From UBA7702 sp040776805 (GTDB lineage Bacteria; Bacillota; Dehalobacteriia; UBA7702), in contig JAXGZS010000001.1 in assembly GCA_040776805.1 (NCBI GenBank), positions 558,001 to 622,000 on the forward strand: DNA of 64,000 nt. The letters are read 5' to 3'. The notes below the pieces were generated by a model. It saw nothing but the letters and a program-made list of their open reading frames with translations. It was not told where the DNA came from and searched no databases. The position numbers and the translations under genes were made by a program. Of this stretch, positions 24,015 to 33,449 are shown in pieces (positions within the stretch are counted from its first letter, which is position 1; each line of letters opens with the position of its first letter).

Positions 24015-24968
24015 TCAGCCACGGAATAATATATAGAAGAAGTAAAAGGCATAAATAACCAAAAATAGGTATCCGTCGCGGTTGGCGATGCGGCGGTTGC
24101 GCCAGCATATACCCATGGCCATTAAGGTAACGACGCAGAGCAGAACGCTGTCGATAAACAGATAGGACGGCACCGTCACCGGGACAAGAGTCGCCGCAAT
24201 ACCAAGGACAAGCAGAATATTGAAAATATTGGAACCGATGATGTTGCCTATGGCGATTTCACTGTTGCCCTTTTTTACCGCAACCACGGAAGTGACCAGC
24301 TCCGGCAGGGATGTCCCAAAGGAAACGATGGTAAGACCGATAAAGGTCTCGCTGAGACCGAAAGCCGCGGCGATACCCGTGGCGGAATCCACCACAAGTT
24401 CAGCGCCAAAAACGATACCGGCAAGGCCGCCAACGGTATACACGATATTCAAAAACAGGCCGTGCTCTTTTATAGTCTCCTCCGCGTAGCCGGTTTCTCT
24501 CTCCTTTTTCGCTTCCATCAGTAAAAGGATCATAAAGAAGGCGAATAACGTTAATAGCAAAAAACCGGAAAAACGATGGATCACAAAAAAATCCGCGCCA
24601 CCAAAAAAGGCACGGGCCGATAAAACCACGATAAAAAACGCGGCCAGCAAAGAGAAGAGAAAATCCCTTTGAATCAGTGTTTTGTGGACAACCATCGGTT
24701 TCACCGCGGCGGCAAGACCGCCGACAAGCAGCAGATTGATGATACTGGAACCGATGACGTTGCCTACGGCAATGCCGCTTTGGCCACCGAGGGCGCCGGC
24801 CACCGTTATCGCCAGTTCCGGGGCGCTGGTGCCAAAAGCAATGACCGTTAAACCGATGATCACCGGAGAAACACGAAAATGTCCCGCCAAACCGCTGCCG
24901 CCGGAAACAGCAAATTCGGCGCCTTTGACCAGCAATATAAAACCAATCACCAACAATACATAGGCCAT
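24015..24968 (-). CDS. Calcium/sodium antiporter (CaCA family, YrbG-like)
   Basis: 317 residues from ATG 24968, with TTGGAGGAA upstream (the longer frame has no site). There are two inverted alpha repeats with ion-binding motifs, GTSAPELAITV with GNVIGSSIINLLL and GTSLPELVTSV with GNIIGSNIFNILLVLG, in about ten membrane helices. It exchanges Ca2+ for Na+ or K+ across the cell membrane. Confidence 0.93.
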   Translation of the reverse strand: MAYVLLVIGFILLVKGAEFAVSGGSGLAGHFRVSPVIIGLTVIAFGTSAPELAITVAGALGGQSGIAVGNVIGSSIINLLLVGGLAAAVKPMVVHKTLIQRDFLFSLLAAFFIVVLSARAFFGGADFFVIHRFSGFLLLTLFAFFMILLLMEAKKERETGYAEETIKEHGLFLNIVYTVGGLAGIVFGAELVVDSATGIAAAFGLSETFIGLTIVSFGTSLPELVTSVVAVKKGNSEIAIGNIIGSNIFNILLVLGIAATLVPVTVPSYLFIDSVLLCVVTLMAMGICWRNRRIANRDGYLFLVIYAFYFFYILFRG

Positions 24969-25053
24969 ACGGTAAATTCCTCCAACCAAAGGTAAAGCGT
25001 ATTTATCATACCATTTTTCCCCACTGTTTTCCACTTCTTTTTGTTATTTCCTA

Positions 25054-25082
25054 TTGTAATATTGTTTCCTTTCCCTTAGAAT
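25054..25082 (+). promoter_or_regulatory. Promoter of guaA
   Basis: TTGTAA (25054-25059), 17 bases, TAGAAT (25077-25082). There is no room for a purine riboswitch in the 44-base leader. Confidence 0.55.
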
Positions 25083-25126
25083 ATTAATATGAAATTCAAG
25101 CAAGTTACGAAAAAAGGAGAAAGACG

Positions 25127-26659
25127 ATGAAAAATGAAACGGTCATCCTTTTGGATTTCGGAGCGCAATACAATCAGCTGATTGCCCGCCGAGTCAGAGA
25201 TGCTAACGTATACTGTGAAATCCTGCCTTTTGATACGGATAGCGAAACCATCAAAGCGAAAAACCCCAAGGGGATCATCTTGACCGGCGGCCCCTATAAC
25301 GCATATGAAGAAGGCGCGCCCCTTCCCGATGAGAAAATTTTCAACCTCGGCGTCCCCATCCTCGGCATCTGCTACGGATTGCAGAGCATGAGTTACGTTT
25401 TGGGAGGCGTCATAGACCGCGTCGATAAAAGAGAATACGGCGCTCAAACCGTCACCCTGCGTGACGCGCCCATTTTCAAAGGGATAGAAAAAGAGAACCG
25501 CTGCTGGATGAGCCATACCAATCAGGTGGGCACCTTGCCGGAGGGGTTCGTCTCCATCGCCCATACCACATCCTGCGCCAACGCCGCGGTGATGCATGCG
25601 GAAAAGCAGTTTTTCGGCGTGCAGTTTCACCCCGAAGTGGAGCATACACCCTTTGGTCAGGAGATGCTCCGCCAATTTTTATTCGATGTCTGCGGTTGCC
25701 GCGGTGATTGGCATATGGGTTCCTTCGCCAAAGCCAGTATCGCCGAGCTGAAAAAGAAAATGGCCGGCAAAAAGGTGCTTTGCGCTCTTTCCGGCGGCGT
25801 CGATTCCTCTGTGTCCGCCGTTCTCGCCCATAAAGCCATCGGCGACGATCTCACCTGCATTTTTGTGGACCACGGTCTCTTAAGAAAAAACGAAGGCGAC
25901 CAGGTGGAAGCGGTATTCAAGAAACAGTTCGATATGAACCTGATCCGCGTCAACTGCAAAGATCGCTTTTTGGCAAAATTAGCCGGGGTTACCGACCCGG
26001 AAACGAAAAGAAAAATCATCGGCGCCGAATTCATCAAGGTTTTTGAAGAAGAAGCGAAAAAAGTCGGTCAATGCGATATTTTGATCCAGGGAACCATCTA
26101 TCCCGACGTCATCGAGAGCGGCAGTAAAACCGCCCAGGTGATCAAAAGCCACCATAATGTCGGCGGATTGCCGGAGGACATGGACTTTTCCGCCATTGTC
26201 GAACCCCTCCGGGATCTTTTCAAAGACGAAGTTCGCCGCCTCGGCGTGGAACTGGGCATCCCCCGCTTCCTCGTCTACCGCCAGCCTTTCCCCGGCCCCG
26301 GCCTGGCTGTCCGCGTCATCGGCGACATCACCGAAGAAAAACTGGAGATTTTAAGAGAAGCCGACGCGATTTTCCGGGAAGAGCTAGAAAAAGACGGCGC
26401 CGCCGACAACATCAACCAATATTTTGCCATCCTCACCGGTATGCGCAGCGTCGGCGTGATGGGCGATGAAAGAACATACGACTACACCTTGGCCCTGCGC
26501 GCCGTGACCACCTCAGACTTTATGACGGCTGACTGGGCGAAAATCCCCTACGACATTCTGGTAACGGTCTCCAACCGCATCACCAACGAAGTGCGCCACA
26601 TCAACCGTGTCGTCTACGACATCACCCAAAAACCCCCGTCGACCATTGAGTGGGAGTAA
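25127..26659 (+). CDS. guaA: GMP synthase (glutamine-hydrolysing)
   Basis: 510 residues. The class I glutamine amidotransferase domain has the Cys nucleophile in LGICYGLQ and QFHPEVEHT (His-Glu). The ATP-pyrophosphatase domain has ALSGGVDSSVSA, and the C-terminal dimerisation domain ends PPSTIEWE. It makes GMP from XMP. AAAGGAGAAAG lies before the ATG. It is monocistronic. Confidence 0.98.
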   Translation: MKNETVILLDFGAQYNQLIARRVRDANVYCEILPFDTDSETIKAKNPKGIILTGGPYNAYEEGAPLPDEKIFNLGVPILGICYGLQSMSYVLGGVIDRVDKREYGAQTVTLRDAPIFKGIEKENRCWMSHTNQVGTLPEGFVSIAHTTSCANAAVMHAEKQFFGVQFHPEVEHTPFGQEMLRQFLFDVCGCRGDWHMGSFAKASIAELKKKMAGKKVLCALSGGVDSSVSAVLAHKAIGDDLTCIFVDHGLLRKNEGDQVEAVFKKQFDMNLIRVNCKDRFLAKLAGVTDPETKRKIIGAEFIKVFEEEAKKVGQCDILIQGTIYPDVIESGSKTAQVIKSHHNVGGLPEDMDFSAIVEPLRDLFKDEVRRLGVELGIPRFLVYRQPFPGPGLAVRVIGDITEEKLEILREADAIFREELEKDGAADNINQYFAILTGMRSVGVMGDERTYDYTLALRAVTTSDFMTADWAKIPYDILVTVSNRITNEVRHINRVVYDITQKPPSTIEWE

Positions 26660-26667
26660 ATAAAACC

Positions 26668-26713
26668 ATCCCGGAAACACGCGAAATAAGCGTGTTTCCG
26701 GGATTTCTTTTTA
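26668..26713 (+). terminator. Terminator of guaA
   Basis: ATCCCGGAAACACGC / GCGTGTTTCCGGGAT hairpin followed by TTCTTTTT. Confidence 0.92.
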
Positions 26714-26779
26714 CCTTTTGATAATGGTTCAACAACAGGAACACTTTGAGGATTTATTCCGTATCGCAAGTGGTTAGCG

Positions 26780-27658
26780 AATAGATATGAACTGCCCCCT
26801 GTTTTCGGCCTTGAATTGATAAGCATTAAATTATTCGTTAGTCCCTTTTGAAACAAGAGCAAGGTCGGTCTTCTTGGGATAAAATTCGTAGCAAGCCATT
26901 GGAGTTTTCGTTACTACCACGCTGCCAAGAAAATCGGCCTCTACGCTCATCCGGCAAGGCCAACGCGCCTCATAACGAAGCGACTCTTTCACGGTCAGTT
27001 GTACCAGTTTTAGCGCCCGTCAGTAGTGCGTCATAAAGTTGTATCATCGCCGCCTGCATGGAACCGGCTGTTCTGTCCGGCATCTTAAATGCAGTATATA
27101 ACCTGCTTTTACGTTCCACAAGGTTGCAAAACAACCTTTACTTTTGCCCGCGGCAAGAGCACTGTCGACTCCCAGTGCCCAAGGTTTCTCTCTTTTTCAC
27201 ATCAGAAGAGACGCTCGAAAATTGGCACGCCCATCAAATTTCCCTCGTTTTTCGGATTTTCTCCGCTTTCCTTTATGCCACCAAATTTAACTTCTTCAAA
27301 TTCTGATGGGAAGAATGCCAGAATACAACCAGCGGTATATCGTTTTGAAGCTGACAATTCCGGCGGGTACGGTCTTTGCAATTTGCTCCGGAGACCAAGT
27401 AGCCCAACAGGCAAGATGTGATGCTTTCCAGCAACTTGGCAGTACTTTTCCCTTTTGGTTTTGCTTTCCTGCGACGCACTTCATAGAAATGTTGTGCCAC
27501 TTCACACTCATAGCGCATTCGCTTAAGGGTATTTCACGCTTCGGTTGATACAAGTGATGACGATTGAGCTTTTGGCGATGCCTCGATGCGAATATCCTTT
27601 GTGTAGACTGCTTGCATATGCGTCCTCGCTCAAATGTGGTAAGATGGTGGTAGCTCAT
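26780..27658 (-). pseudogene. Decayed IS30-family transposase
   Basis: Pieces of an IS30 transposase appear in order in all three minus-strand frames: MSYHHLTTFERGRI (27658 leftward), WSPEQIAKTV and KTIYRWLYSG, ERKSRLYTAFKMPDRTAGSM (near 27090), NSNGLLREFYPKKTDLA (near 26900) and NNLMLINSRPK (near 26820). There are several frameshifts and at least one stop. No clear terminal inverted repeats were found. It is a dead insertion sequence. Confidence 0.8.
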
Positions 27659-27950
27659 AATGTTGCCTCCGTTCAAATGTTGTCTTGACAACTCCATTCT
27701 ACACGAAAGTTTCATTATGGGCTATTCTTTTACCCTTTTAGGGTGGCGCACTTCATTTCACAATCATCATTTCAAAATTACAGAATCAATGTTGCTACAA
27801 TAAAGTCAAGAACACACACACCGCATCGAAAATCAGTTAGAATACATCTCCTCTTTTTGCAATAAATACAGGTGTACGCATTCCATAAAGCCACCCCACT
27901 ATTGACATTTACTAGATGTCATATATACGGGAATTCTACCATATAATAAC

Positions 27951-27979
27951 CCTGTTGACAAGCAGTGATTGTCAACAGG
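27951..27979. promoter_or_regulatory. CCTGTTGACA-N9-TGTCAACAGG palindrome before a dead XRE gene
   Basis: A perfect 10-base inverted repeat lies between a TATAAT (27942-27947) and the former ribosome site AGGAGG (27977-27982). It is probably the autoregulatory operator of the regulator that decayed downstream. Confidence 0.6.
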
Positions 27980-27988
27980 AGGTAACTA

Positions 27989-28230
27989 TCATCACAAAGC
28001 AGAACAAAAACGGAACGCGATCTATCCGGCCAAAAGATAAGAAAATTGCGATTGTCTTTTGAAGCCCGCGGTATCACGAAATGTTAGCCGATCAAGTTGC
28101 AGCTCATTGGAATTGATTTGATAAAATGCCATTCAAAAATAGAAAGTGGAAAACGCTTTGTGACCGACATTAGAAATCGTCGCCTTTGCAGAAGTGTTCA
28201 TATTACAACCAAACGAGTTATTGAATAGAT
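27989..28230 (+). pseudogene. XRE-family regulator pseudogene
   Basis: Fragments in shifting plus-strand frames read IRKLRLSFEARGIT, LADQVAAH, KIESGKRFVTDI and EIVAFAEVF..NELLN, a normal XRE helix-turn-helix order. The start codon after AGGAGGTAACTATC is ATC rather than ATG, and at least three frameshifts are present. A hairpin (28313-28341) follows. Confidence 0.7.
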
Positions 28231-28312
28231 AATAACCTTTATACCAGCTTCATTTCATAATAGAAGTTATCTGTCCATCTTGAAAACAACAAAAATATAA
28301 CATAAAAGATTT

Positions 28313-28341
28313 TAAAGGCTTGTCGGGCTAGCCTTTTCTTT
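28313..28341 (+). terminator. Hairpin after the XRE pseudogene
   Basis: AAAGGCT / AGCCTTT with a 9-base loop and TTCTTT after it. Confidence 0.5.
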
Positions 28342-28411
28342 AATCCTCCATGAGCTGATAAAAGAGAAGGGATGATCAAAATTGGTAATATTATGTTGAT
28401 GTCTACAGGAT

Positions 28412-28444
28412 AAAAAAGGTGCCTTCGCAAGGAAAGGCACCTTT
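28412..28444 (-). terminator. Terminator of the zinc-ribbon pair
   Basis: AAAGGTGCCTT / AAGGCACCTTT hairpin with six T on the minus strand. Confidence 0.85.
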
Positions 28445-28470
28445 ACTTGCTTTTATTCTTTCGTGATAGA

Positions 28471-28602
28471 TTAGTCTCTGTTTCTGTTGTCCATGCAATC
28501 ACAGCAGTAGATGGGACGGCCGTTGGTGGGACGGAGGACTTGGGTTTCCGTGCCGCACTGATCACAATCACAGTAGACATTTCTCTTATCGGCACCTTTC
28601 AT
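28471..28602 (-). CDS. Small CxxC-rich zinc-binding protein
   Basis: 43 residues: MKGADKRNVYCDCDQCG... and IYCCDCMDN give two cysteine pairs suited to one zinc ion, like a ribosomal-type ribbon. The ATG overlaps the TGA of the upstream zinc-ribbon gene (ATGA), so the two are translated together. The function is unknown. It is often the type of gene missed by automatic annotation. Confidence 0.65.
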   Translation of the reverse strand: MKGADKRNVYCDCDQCGTETQVLRPTNGRPIYCCDCMDNRNRD

Positions 28603-28739
28603 TTTCTTTTGCGGCGGCATTCGGGGCAGCGAGCGGGTTCATGCTCAAAACCTTTCGCGGCGTAGAATTCTTGTTCTGCGGCGGAAAAAGTAAATTCGGC
28701 CCCGCAATCTTTGCATGATAATGTTTTGTCGGAATACAT
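28599..28739 (-). CDS. Zinc-ribbon domain protein
   Basis: 46 residues: MYSDKTLSCKDCGAEFTF..AEQEFYAAKGF..EPARCPECRRKRK. CxxCG and CPEC flank the conserved AEQEFYAxKGF block of a widespread bacterial zinc-ribbon family of unknown role. GGAGGTAAACTAC precedes the ATG. Confidence 0.85.
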   Translation of the reverse strand: MYSDKTLSCKDCGAEFTFSAAEQEFYAAKGFEHEPARCPECRRKRK

Positions 28740-28943
28740 GTAGTTTACCTCCTAAAATTTCCTATCGCTTTGTCCTTACGATCATCCTCTCAGGAGATAA
28801 CGTTTGAGAACTAAGAAATAGCATGGCTTCATTATATGCGAAGGTCTGCTTTTTTGCAATCCTTTTTTTTGGAAAATCCTACCAAGATTTCACAAAATTG
28901 GTAAAATACCTGATAAAAGCAGTATTATAATTTTCATTTTGTC

Positions 28944-28993
28944 TTTACAAATCATCGGCGATATGTTAAAATGCCAATATAGAACGAATGTTC
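28944..28993 (+). promoter_or_regulatory. dinB promoter with LexA box
   Basis: TTTACA (28944-28949), 17 bases, TAAAAT (28967-28972), followed by GAACGAATGTTC (28982-28993), a GAAC-N4-GTTC SOS box of the Gram-positive LexA type, over the transcript start. Confidence 0.85.
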
Positions 28994-29012
28994 TTCATTG
29001 GAGGGGAGTCAA

Positions 29013-30263
29013 ATGAGAGTCATTTTTCATGTTGATGTCAACAGCGCCTTTCTTTCCTGGTCCGCGACGGAGCATCTCTTGCTGGGGGGAGCCCTTGATT
29101 ACCGTGCCGTCCCTTCTGCGGTGGCCAAAAAAAACGAGTCCGGCGGCGGCGTTATTTTGGCCAAAAGTGAATCGGCCAAAAAAGCCGGGGTACACACGGG
29201 GGAAGTCGTCTGGCAGGCAAAACAGAAATGTCCCGAGCTGCTTTTGGTGCCGCCGGACTATCCCTGCTATTTGCGGGCCAGCCATGCCATGAAAACGCTG
29301 CTTAAGGAATATTCCCCGGCGGTGGAAGCTTTTTCTGTTGATGAGTGCTTTCTTGATATGACGGGACAGGAAAAGTTTTTCGGCCCTCCGGTGAAAGCCG
29401 CCGCGGCGTTGAAAGATCGCATCAGGGAGGAGCTTGGTTTCACCGTCAATGTCGGCCTGGGCAACACCAAAGCCACGGCAAAAATGGCTTCGGAATTTCA
29501 AAAGCCCGATCGTGTGCATACCCTTTGGCAGCAGGAAATCGAAACGAAATTGTGGCCTCAGCCCATTGATTTTCTCTTCATGGCGGGAAGGCGCACCGTG
29601 GAAAAGCTCCTCCGTCTCGGCGTGACGAAGGTTGGCGATATGGCGGGCCTTTCTCCTGTTTTGGTCAAGGAGTTGCTGGGTAAAAACGGCGTCACCTTGT
29701 GGCATTACGCCAACGGCCGCGACGACTCCCCTGTCTTGGAAGGACCCCTGCCGCCTCCCCAAAGCATCAGTAAATCGGTGACCGTTTCTCATGTGCTGAA
29801 AACCCAAAAAGAATGTGAGGACGTGTTGCTTTACATTGCTGAGGAGCTTTCTTTTCAATTGCGGGAAAAGGGCCTCACCGCCATCGTGGTTACCGTGGCT
29901 TTGAAGGATCGCGACCGCCGTTACTTCAGCCGCCGGCAAAAGTTTGGCGATCCGATTTTGCATTATAAAGATATCTGTGACAAAGCTCTGCCCCTGCTTG
30001 ATTTGGTTTATCCGGGAAACGGCGTGAAATATCTCTGTCTTTGCCTTTCGGAACTTTCTGCGGAACGTTCCTTAAACGGTCTTCTTTTTGGCCGAGACGT
30101 CTTCAAGGAGGAACGCTTGGAAGAAGCGGTGTTTGCCCTGAAAAAACGGTACGGAAAACAATGCGTCACCACGGCCCGTTCTCTGCACAGCGGCGCGGAG
30201 CGGCTCTTTCGTCATTTTGACGAGGAAGATTTCGGTGGCGGCGCGCTGCCGAGGTTTTACTGA
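29013..30263 (+). CDS. dinB: DNA polymerase IV (Y family)
   Basis: 416 residues from ATG 29013, after GGAGGGGAG. Catalytic motifs are FHVDVNSAFLSW (first Asp) and AFSVDECFLDMT (Asp-Glu), followed by the VGLGNTKATAKMASEF fingers, a helix-hairpin-helix region (LRLGVTKVGDMAGLS) and a little-finger domain ending in GAERLFRHFD. It is a translesion polymerase of the UvrX/DinB type. The LexA box upstream fits SOS induction. It is the first gene of a unit with two small genes. Confidence 0.95.
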   Translation: MRVIFHVDVNSAFLSWSATEHLLLGGALDYRAVPSAVAKKNESGGGVILAKSESAKKAGVHTGEVVWQAKQKCPELLLVPPDYPCYLRASHAMKTLLKEYSPAVEAFSVDECFLDMTGQEKFFGPPVKAAAALKDRIREELGFTVNVGLGNTKATAKMASEFQKPDRVHTLWQQEIETKLWPQPIDFLFMAGRRTVEKLLRLGVTKVGDMAGLSPVLVKELLGKNGVTLWHYANGRDDSPVLEGPLPPPQSISKSVTVSHVLKTQKECEDVLLYIAEELSFQLREKGLTAIVVTVALKDRDRRYFSRRQKFGDPILHYKDICDKALPLLDLVYPGNGVKYLCLCLSELSAERSLNGLLFGRDVFKEERLEEAVFALKKRYGKQCVTTARSLHSGAERLFRHFDEEDFGGGALPRFY

Positions 30264-30523
30264 TGAAAATGTTAATGAAACCGATTCAAGTTTACGCCCT
30301 CTGGCGGGAAGACGGCGGTATTTTGCCATTGGCTTTTTGCCTGACCCGGGAGGAGGAGAAGCAGAAAATTGCCGTAAGCGCTGTGAAAAGCTCGCGAGAG
30401 GAACGTTTGGCCGGACGCAAAATCCTCTATTTCGATTGTGTCGCCGTATCGGGTCAACGGGAATGGCCGGTTTGCCTGCGTTACGATATTGCGGAACATC
30501 GCTGGTATCTGCACAAAGCGTAG
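30263..30523 (+). CDS. Small protein coupled to dinB
   Basis: 86 residues. The ATG overlaps the dinB stop (TGATG). The sequence (KPIQVYALWREDGGILPLAFCL, YFDCVAVSGQREWPVCLRYDI) is basic to neutral and beta-rich; I do not recognise a named family. Tight coupling to dinB suggests a role in the SOS response. Confidence 0.75.
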   Translation: MKMLMKPIQVYALWREDGGILPLAFCLTREEEKQKIAVSAVKSSREERLAGRKILYFDCVAVSGQREWPVCLRYDIAEHRWYLHKA

Positions 30524-30627
30524 CGGAACCGGGAAACCTCGTTTTTACGAAAAAAGCCGAGGGCCTGGCCCTTCCGGTCATTCTGATCTTTGGCCGCGCC
30601 GCATAAAATCAAACGGAGGTGTTTGCT

Positions 30628-30849
30628 TTGGCGGAAGATACGGTGAACGGTAATCAAGGCTGGGAGGAACGGGAAAGCTGGAATGAAGGCATGGTGCGCC
30701 TTTCTTCCGCTTTTTCCATCGCCGCCATGATGAGCTGTGGCTTAAATTATAAAGAAGTGGAGCTCCTCGCCGACTATTGTTCGCTGCTCTCCCACTGTTT
30801 TCGCTCCATTGCCGTTACGGAAAGACTCTATCCTTGGTGGCCGAAATGA
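30628..30849 (+). CDS. Small helical protein in the dinB unit
   Basis: 73 residues from TTG 30628, eight bases after GGAGG (a GTG at 30619 overlaps that site). The protein has an acidic N-terminus and an amphipathic/hydrophobic centre (SSAFSIAAMMSCGLNYKEVELLADYCSLL). It is not recognised. It probably is the last gene of the SOS unit. Confidence 0.6.
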   Translation: MAEDTVNGNQGWEERESWNEGMVRLSSAFSIAAMMSCGLNYKEVELLADYCSLLSHCFRSIAVTERLYPWWPK

Positions 30850-30857
30850 AAAAAGTA

Positions 30858-30885
30858 TTGCATTTTTGTGCCATTTTTGTATAAT
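30858..30885 (+). promoter_or_regulatory. Promoter of the cardiolipin synthase gene
   Basis: TTGCAT (30858-30863), 16 bases, TATAAT (30880-30885). Confidence 0.7.
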
Positions 30886-30919
30886 TTATGTATAGGTCAC
30901 ATAAAGGAGCACCTCTCAT

Positions 30920-32452
30920 ATGAAATTCATCCGTCTCCTTTTTACCCGTATGGTCACGGTCAGTTTGGCCATTGTTTTCCAGATCGTCGCCTTCATACTT
31001 ATTTTACTGTACCTCGGAGAGATGTTTCCCGCGGTATATTTCGTGTTCGTCACCTTTAGTTTTATCATCGTGATTTGGGTGGGTACCAAGGACGATAACC
31101 CCGTCTATAAATTGGCCTGGCTTACGCTGATTCTGCTTTTCCCCCTCGTGGGCGGTTTTGTCTATCTGTTATGGGGGAATAAGCGTATGCCCAAGCGGAT
31201 GCGGGAAAAAGTCGATATCTTTACCGCCAACAGCCTGGAATATAAAGTGCGGGACGATAAATGCCTGCGGGAATTGCGGGAACATGATAAGGACCTCGCC
31301 GTCGCCGCCCGCTATCTTGACGAAATCGCCGGTTTTCCCCTTTGGAGCAATACGGAAGCGGAGTACTACTCTGTGGGTGAAAAGATGTTCACCCGGCTCA
31401 TGACGGAATTGGACAAGGCCGAAGAATACATCTTCATGGAATATTTCATTGTCGCCGAAGGGCACATGTGGAATCCCATCCACGAGCTTTTGCGCCGAAA
31501 AATCCGGGAAGGCGTGGAAGTCTATTTTATGTATGATGATATGGGCTGCATCAACACGCTGCCCAAAGATTACAATAAGCTCCTGGAAAGCGAAGGCTTC
31601 CACGTGCATATCGTCAATCCCTTCCGCCCCAGCCTCAACGCAACCATGAATTACCGGGATCACCGCAAGATTACCGTCATCGACGGCGTCGTGGCCTTCT
31701 GCGGCGGCCTTAACCTGGCCGACGAATACATCAACGAAAAGGAACGTTTCGGCCATTGGAAGGATACGGCGGTCATGATCGAAGGAGAGGCCGTTTGGAA
31801 TCTCACGGAAACCTTTATCAAAATGTGGAATTTCAACTGCCGCCATAAAAAGGAAATGCTTGATGAGCGGAATTACCGCCATACCATCGGCGTGGCCCGG
31901 GCCGACGGTTATGTACAGCCTTTCAGTGATACGCCCCTTGACTTTGAAAATGTCAGCGAAAACCTGTTTTTAAATATTATCAATCACGCTACCGATTATA
32001 TCTATATCACGACGCCGTATCTGATCATTGATTACGAAATGCAGACAGCCCTCTGTCTGGCCGCGAAAAACGGTGTGGATGTGCGTATCATCACCCCGGG
32101 AATCCCCGATAAGAAAACCGTCTTCAAGGTTACCAGAAGTTACTATCCGCCGCTTTTGGAGGCAGGCGTCAAAATTTACGAATATACCCCCGGTTTTCTC
32201 CATGGCAAAAATGTTGTGGCCGATGACAATGTAGCTGTTGTCGGCACCATCAATATGGATTACCGCAGTTTCTATTTCCATTTTGAATGCGCCGTTGTTT
32301 TTTACCGCAACAGCGTCATTTACCCTGTCAAAGAGGATTTTATCCATACGATGGGGCAATCGAAGGAAATCACTTATGCGGCGGCAAAAAAGATCTCCCT
32401 GGCGGAGAGAGCCTTCCGCTCTATCCTACGGCTGTTTGCGCCTTTGATGTAA
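30920..32452 (+). CDS. cls: Cardiolipin synthase (phospholipase D family)
   Basis: 510 residues. Two N-terminal membrane helices (PLDNc region, residues 8-60) are followed by two HKD motifs: DHRKITVIDG (first) and HGKNVVADD with GTINMDYRS (second). It condenses two phosphatidylglycerols, or PG and PE, into cardiolipin at the membrane. ATAAAGGAGCACC precedes the ATG. It may be followed by the DUF308 gene in the same transcript (37-base gap). Confidence 0.95.
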   Translation: MKFIRLLFTRMVTVSLAIVFQIVAFILILLYLGEMFPAVYFVFVTFSFIIVIWVGTKDDNPVYKLAWLTLILLFPLVGGFVYLLWGNKRMPKRMREKVDIFTANSLEYKVRDDKCLRELREHDKDLAVAARYLDEIAGFPLWSNTEAEYYSVGEKMFTRLMTELDKAEEYIFMEYFIVAEGHMWNPIHELLRRKIREGVEVYFMYDDMGCINTLPKDYNKLLESEGFHVHIVNPFRPSLNATMNYRDHRKITVIDGVVAFCGGLNLADEYINEKERFGHWKDTAVMIEGEAVWNLTETFIKMWNFNCRHKKEMLDERNYRHTIGVARADGYVQPFSDTPLDFENVSENLFLNIINHATDYIYITTPYLIIDYEMQTALCLAAKNGVDVRIITPGIPDKKTVFKVTRSYYPPLLEAGVKIYEYTPGFLHGKNVVADDNVAVVGTINMDYRSFYFHFECAVVFYRNSVIYPVKEDFIHTMGQSKEITYAAAKKISLAERAFRSILRLFAPLM

Positions 32453-32489
32453 AAGGTTTGCGATAAAAAAGAAACGAGGTTAAGAAGAG

Positions 32490-33239
32490 ATGGATGTAAA
32501 GATAGTGATCGATAAATTCGGCGGAGAAAAACAAATGTCGCGGCGAATGATCATTGCCAATATTGTTTTATTGGTTTACGGCGTTTTTCTGATGATCTTT
32601 CCTGCCAGCGCGTTAAACCTTTCCGTCGCCCTGATCGGCATCGCGCTGATCGCCGCGGGCATCATCTGCGGTGTGATTTTTTTCCTCAACAAGGAGGAAG
32701 GAAACTATCCGTTGCTGGTCATTGCCGTGGCCGGTCTGATCGTCGGCATTTTGGTGATGTTTTTCAGAAGCAGCATTGCCCTGGTGCTCTTTCCTTTGCT
32801 GCTGGGATTGTGGACATTTTGTACGGCGGCTCTCGCGACCATTGCGGCCTACGGCTATTACAAGATGAACAACGGCCTTTGGTGGGTTCCCCTCCTCGGC
32901 GCCATTGTGGCCCTGGTGGTTACCGTGATGGTTTTCATGAACCTTTCCGGCACGGAGCGCTTTATGGCCCGGATACTCGGCATTTATTTTATTACTTATA
33001 ACCTCATCCGTATCGGGGAATACGGTGCCACGAAAATGTTTCCCGCGCCGGCGATGGGCGGCAAAAACCATCGGCGCAAAAAAGAGCGTGCGGCGGCAAA
33101 GAACAGCGATGAAGTAAAAATGTACGATGACCACCGCTTCGACGACGACGGCAATTACCAAGAGGACAAAGAGGACAGCGATTACGAGCGCTATAAAAGC
33201 CATCGGGATTATGATGACTATCGGGAAGAACGGTATTAA
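32490..33239 (+). CDS. DUF308 (HdeD-like) membrane protein
   Basis: 249 residues (or about 234 from the ATG at 32535, which also has a GGAGA site). There are six membrane helices in three pairs (IIANIVLLVYGVFLMIFP, LIGIALIAAGII, etc.), as in DUF308. The C-terminal 70 residues are extremely charged, with runs of K/R then D/E/Y (HRRKKERAAAKN, EDKEDSDYERYKSHRDYD). The function is unknown; it is linked to the cls gene by position. Confidence 0.8.
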   Translation: MDVKIVIDKFGGEKQMSRRMIIANIVLLVYGVFLMIFPASALNLSVALIGIALIAAGIICGVIFFLNKEEGNYPLLVIAVAGLIVGILVMFFRSSIALVLFPLLLGLWTFCTAALATIAAYGYYKMNNGLWWVPLLGAIVALVVTVMVFMNLSGTERFMARILGIYFITYNLIRIGEYGATKMFPAPAMGGKNHRRKKERAAAKNSDEVKMYDDHRFDDDGNYQEDKEDSDYERYKSHRDYDDYREERY

Positions 33240-33250
33240 AGGGTAGGGGG

Positions 33251-33294
33251 GTGCTCCCAAAGTCGCGCCGTGACTTTGGGGGCGCCTCTTTTGC
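33251..33294 (+). terminator. Terminator after the DUF308 gene
   Basis: GTGCTCCCAAAGTC / GACTTTGGGGGCGC hairpin followed by CTCTTTTGCTT. Confidence 0.8.
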
Positions 33295-33449
33295 TTGTCA
33301 GAAAGCCGATGTAAGACAATTTTGAGGGGACAAACAGAGAAAGGCCGCCTCCTTTTGAGGGGATCATTATGAGCGTAAGGATTTACCCTTGCGAAAAACG
33401 CGGTTTTTTTATATACTTGGTTCAAAGAGCATAATGAGAGGTGGACTTC

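Noticed and set aside
25076..25675. 199-codon minus-strand frame
   Set aside because: Antisense of guaA, whose motifs are complete.
28995..29963. 322-codon open frame on the minus strand
   Set aside because: Antisense of dinB; no start signals and no family features.
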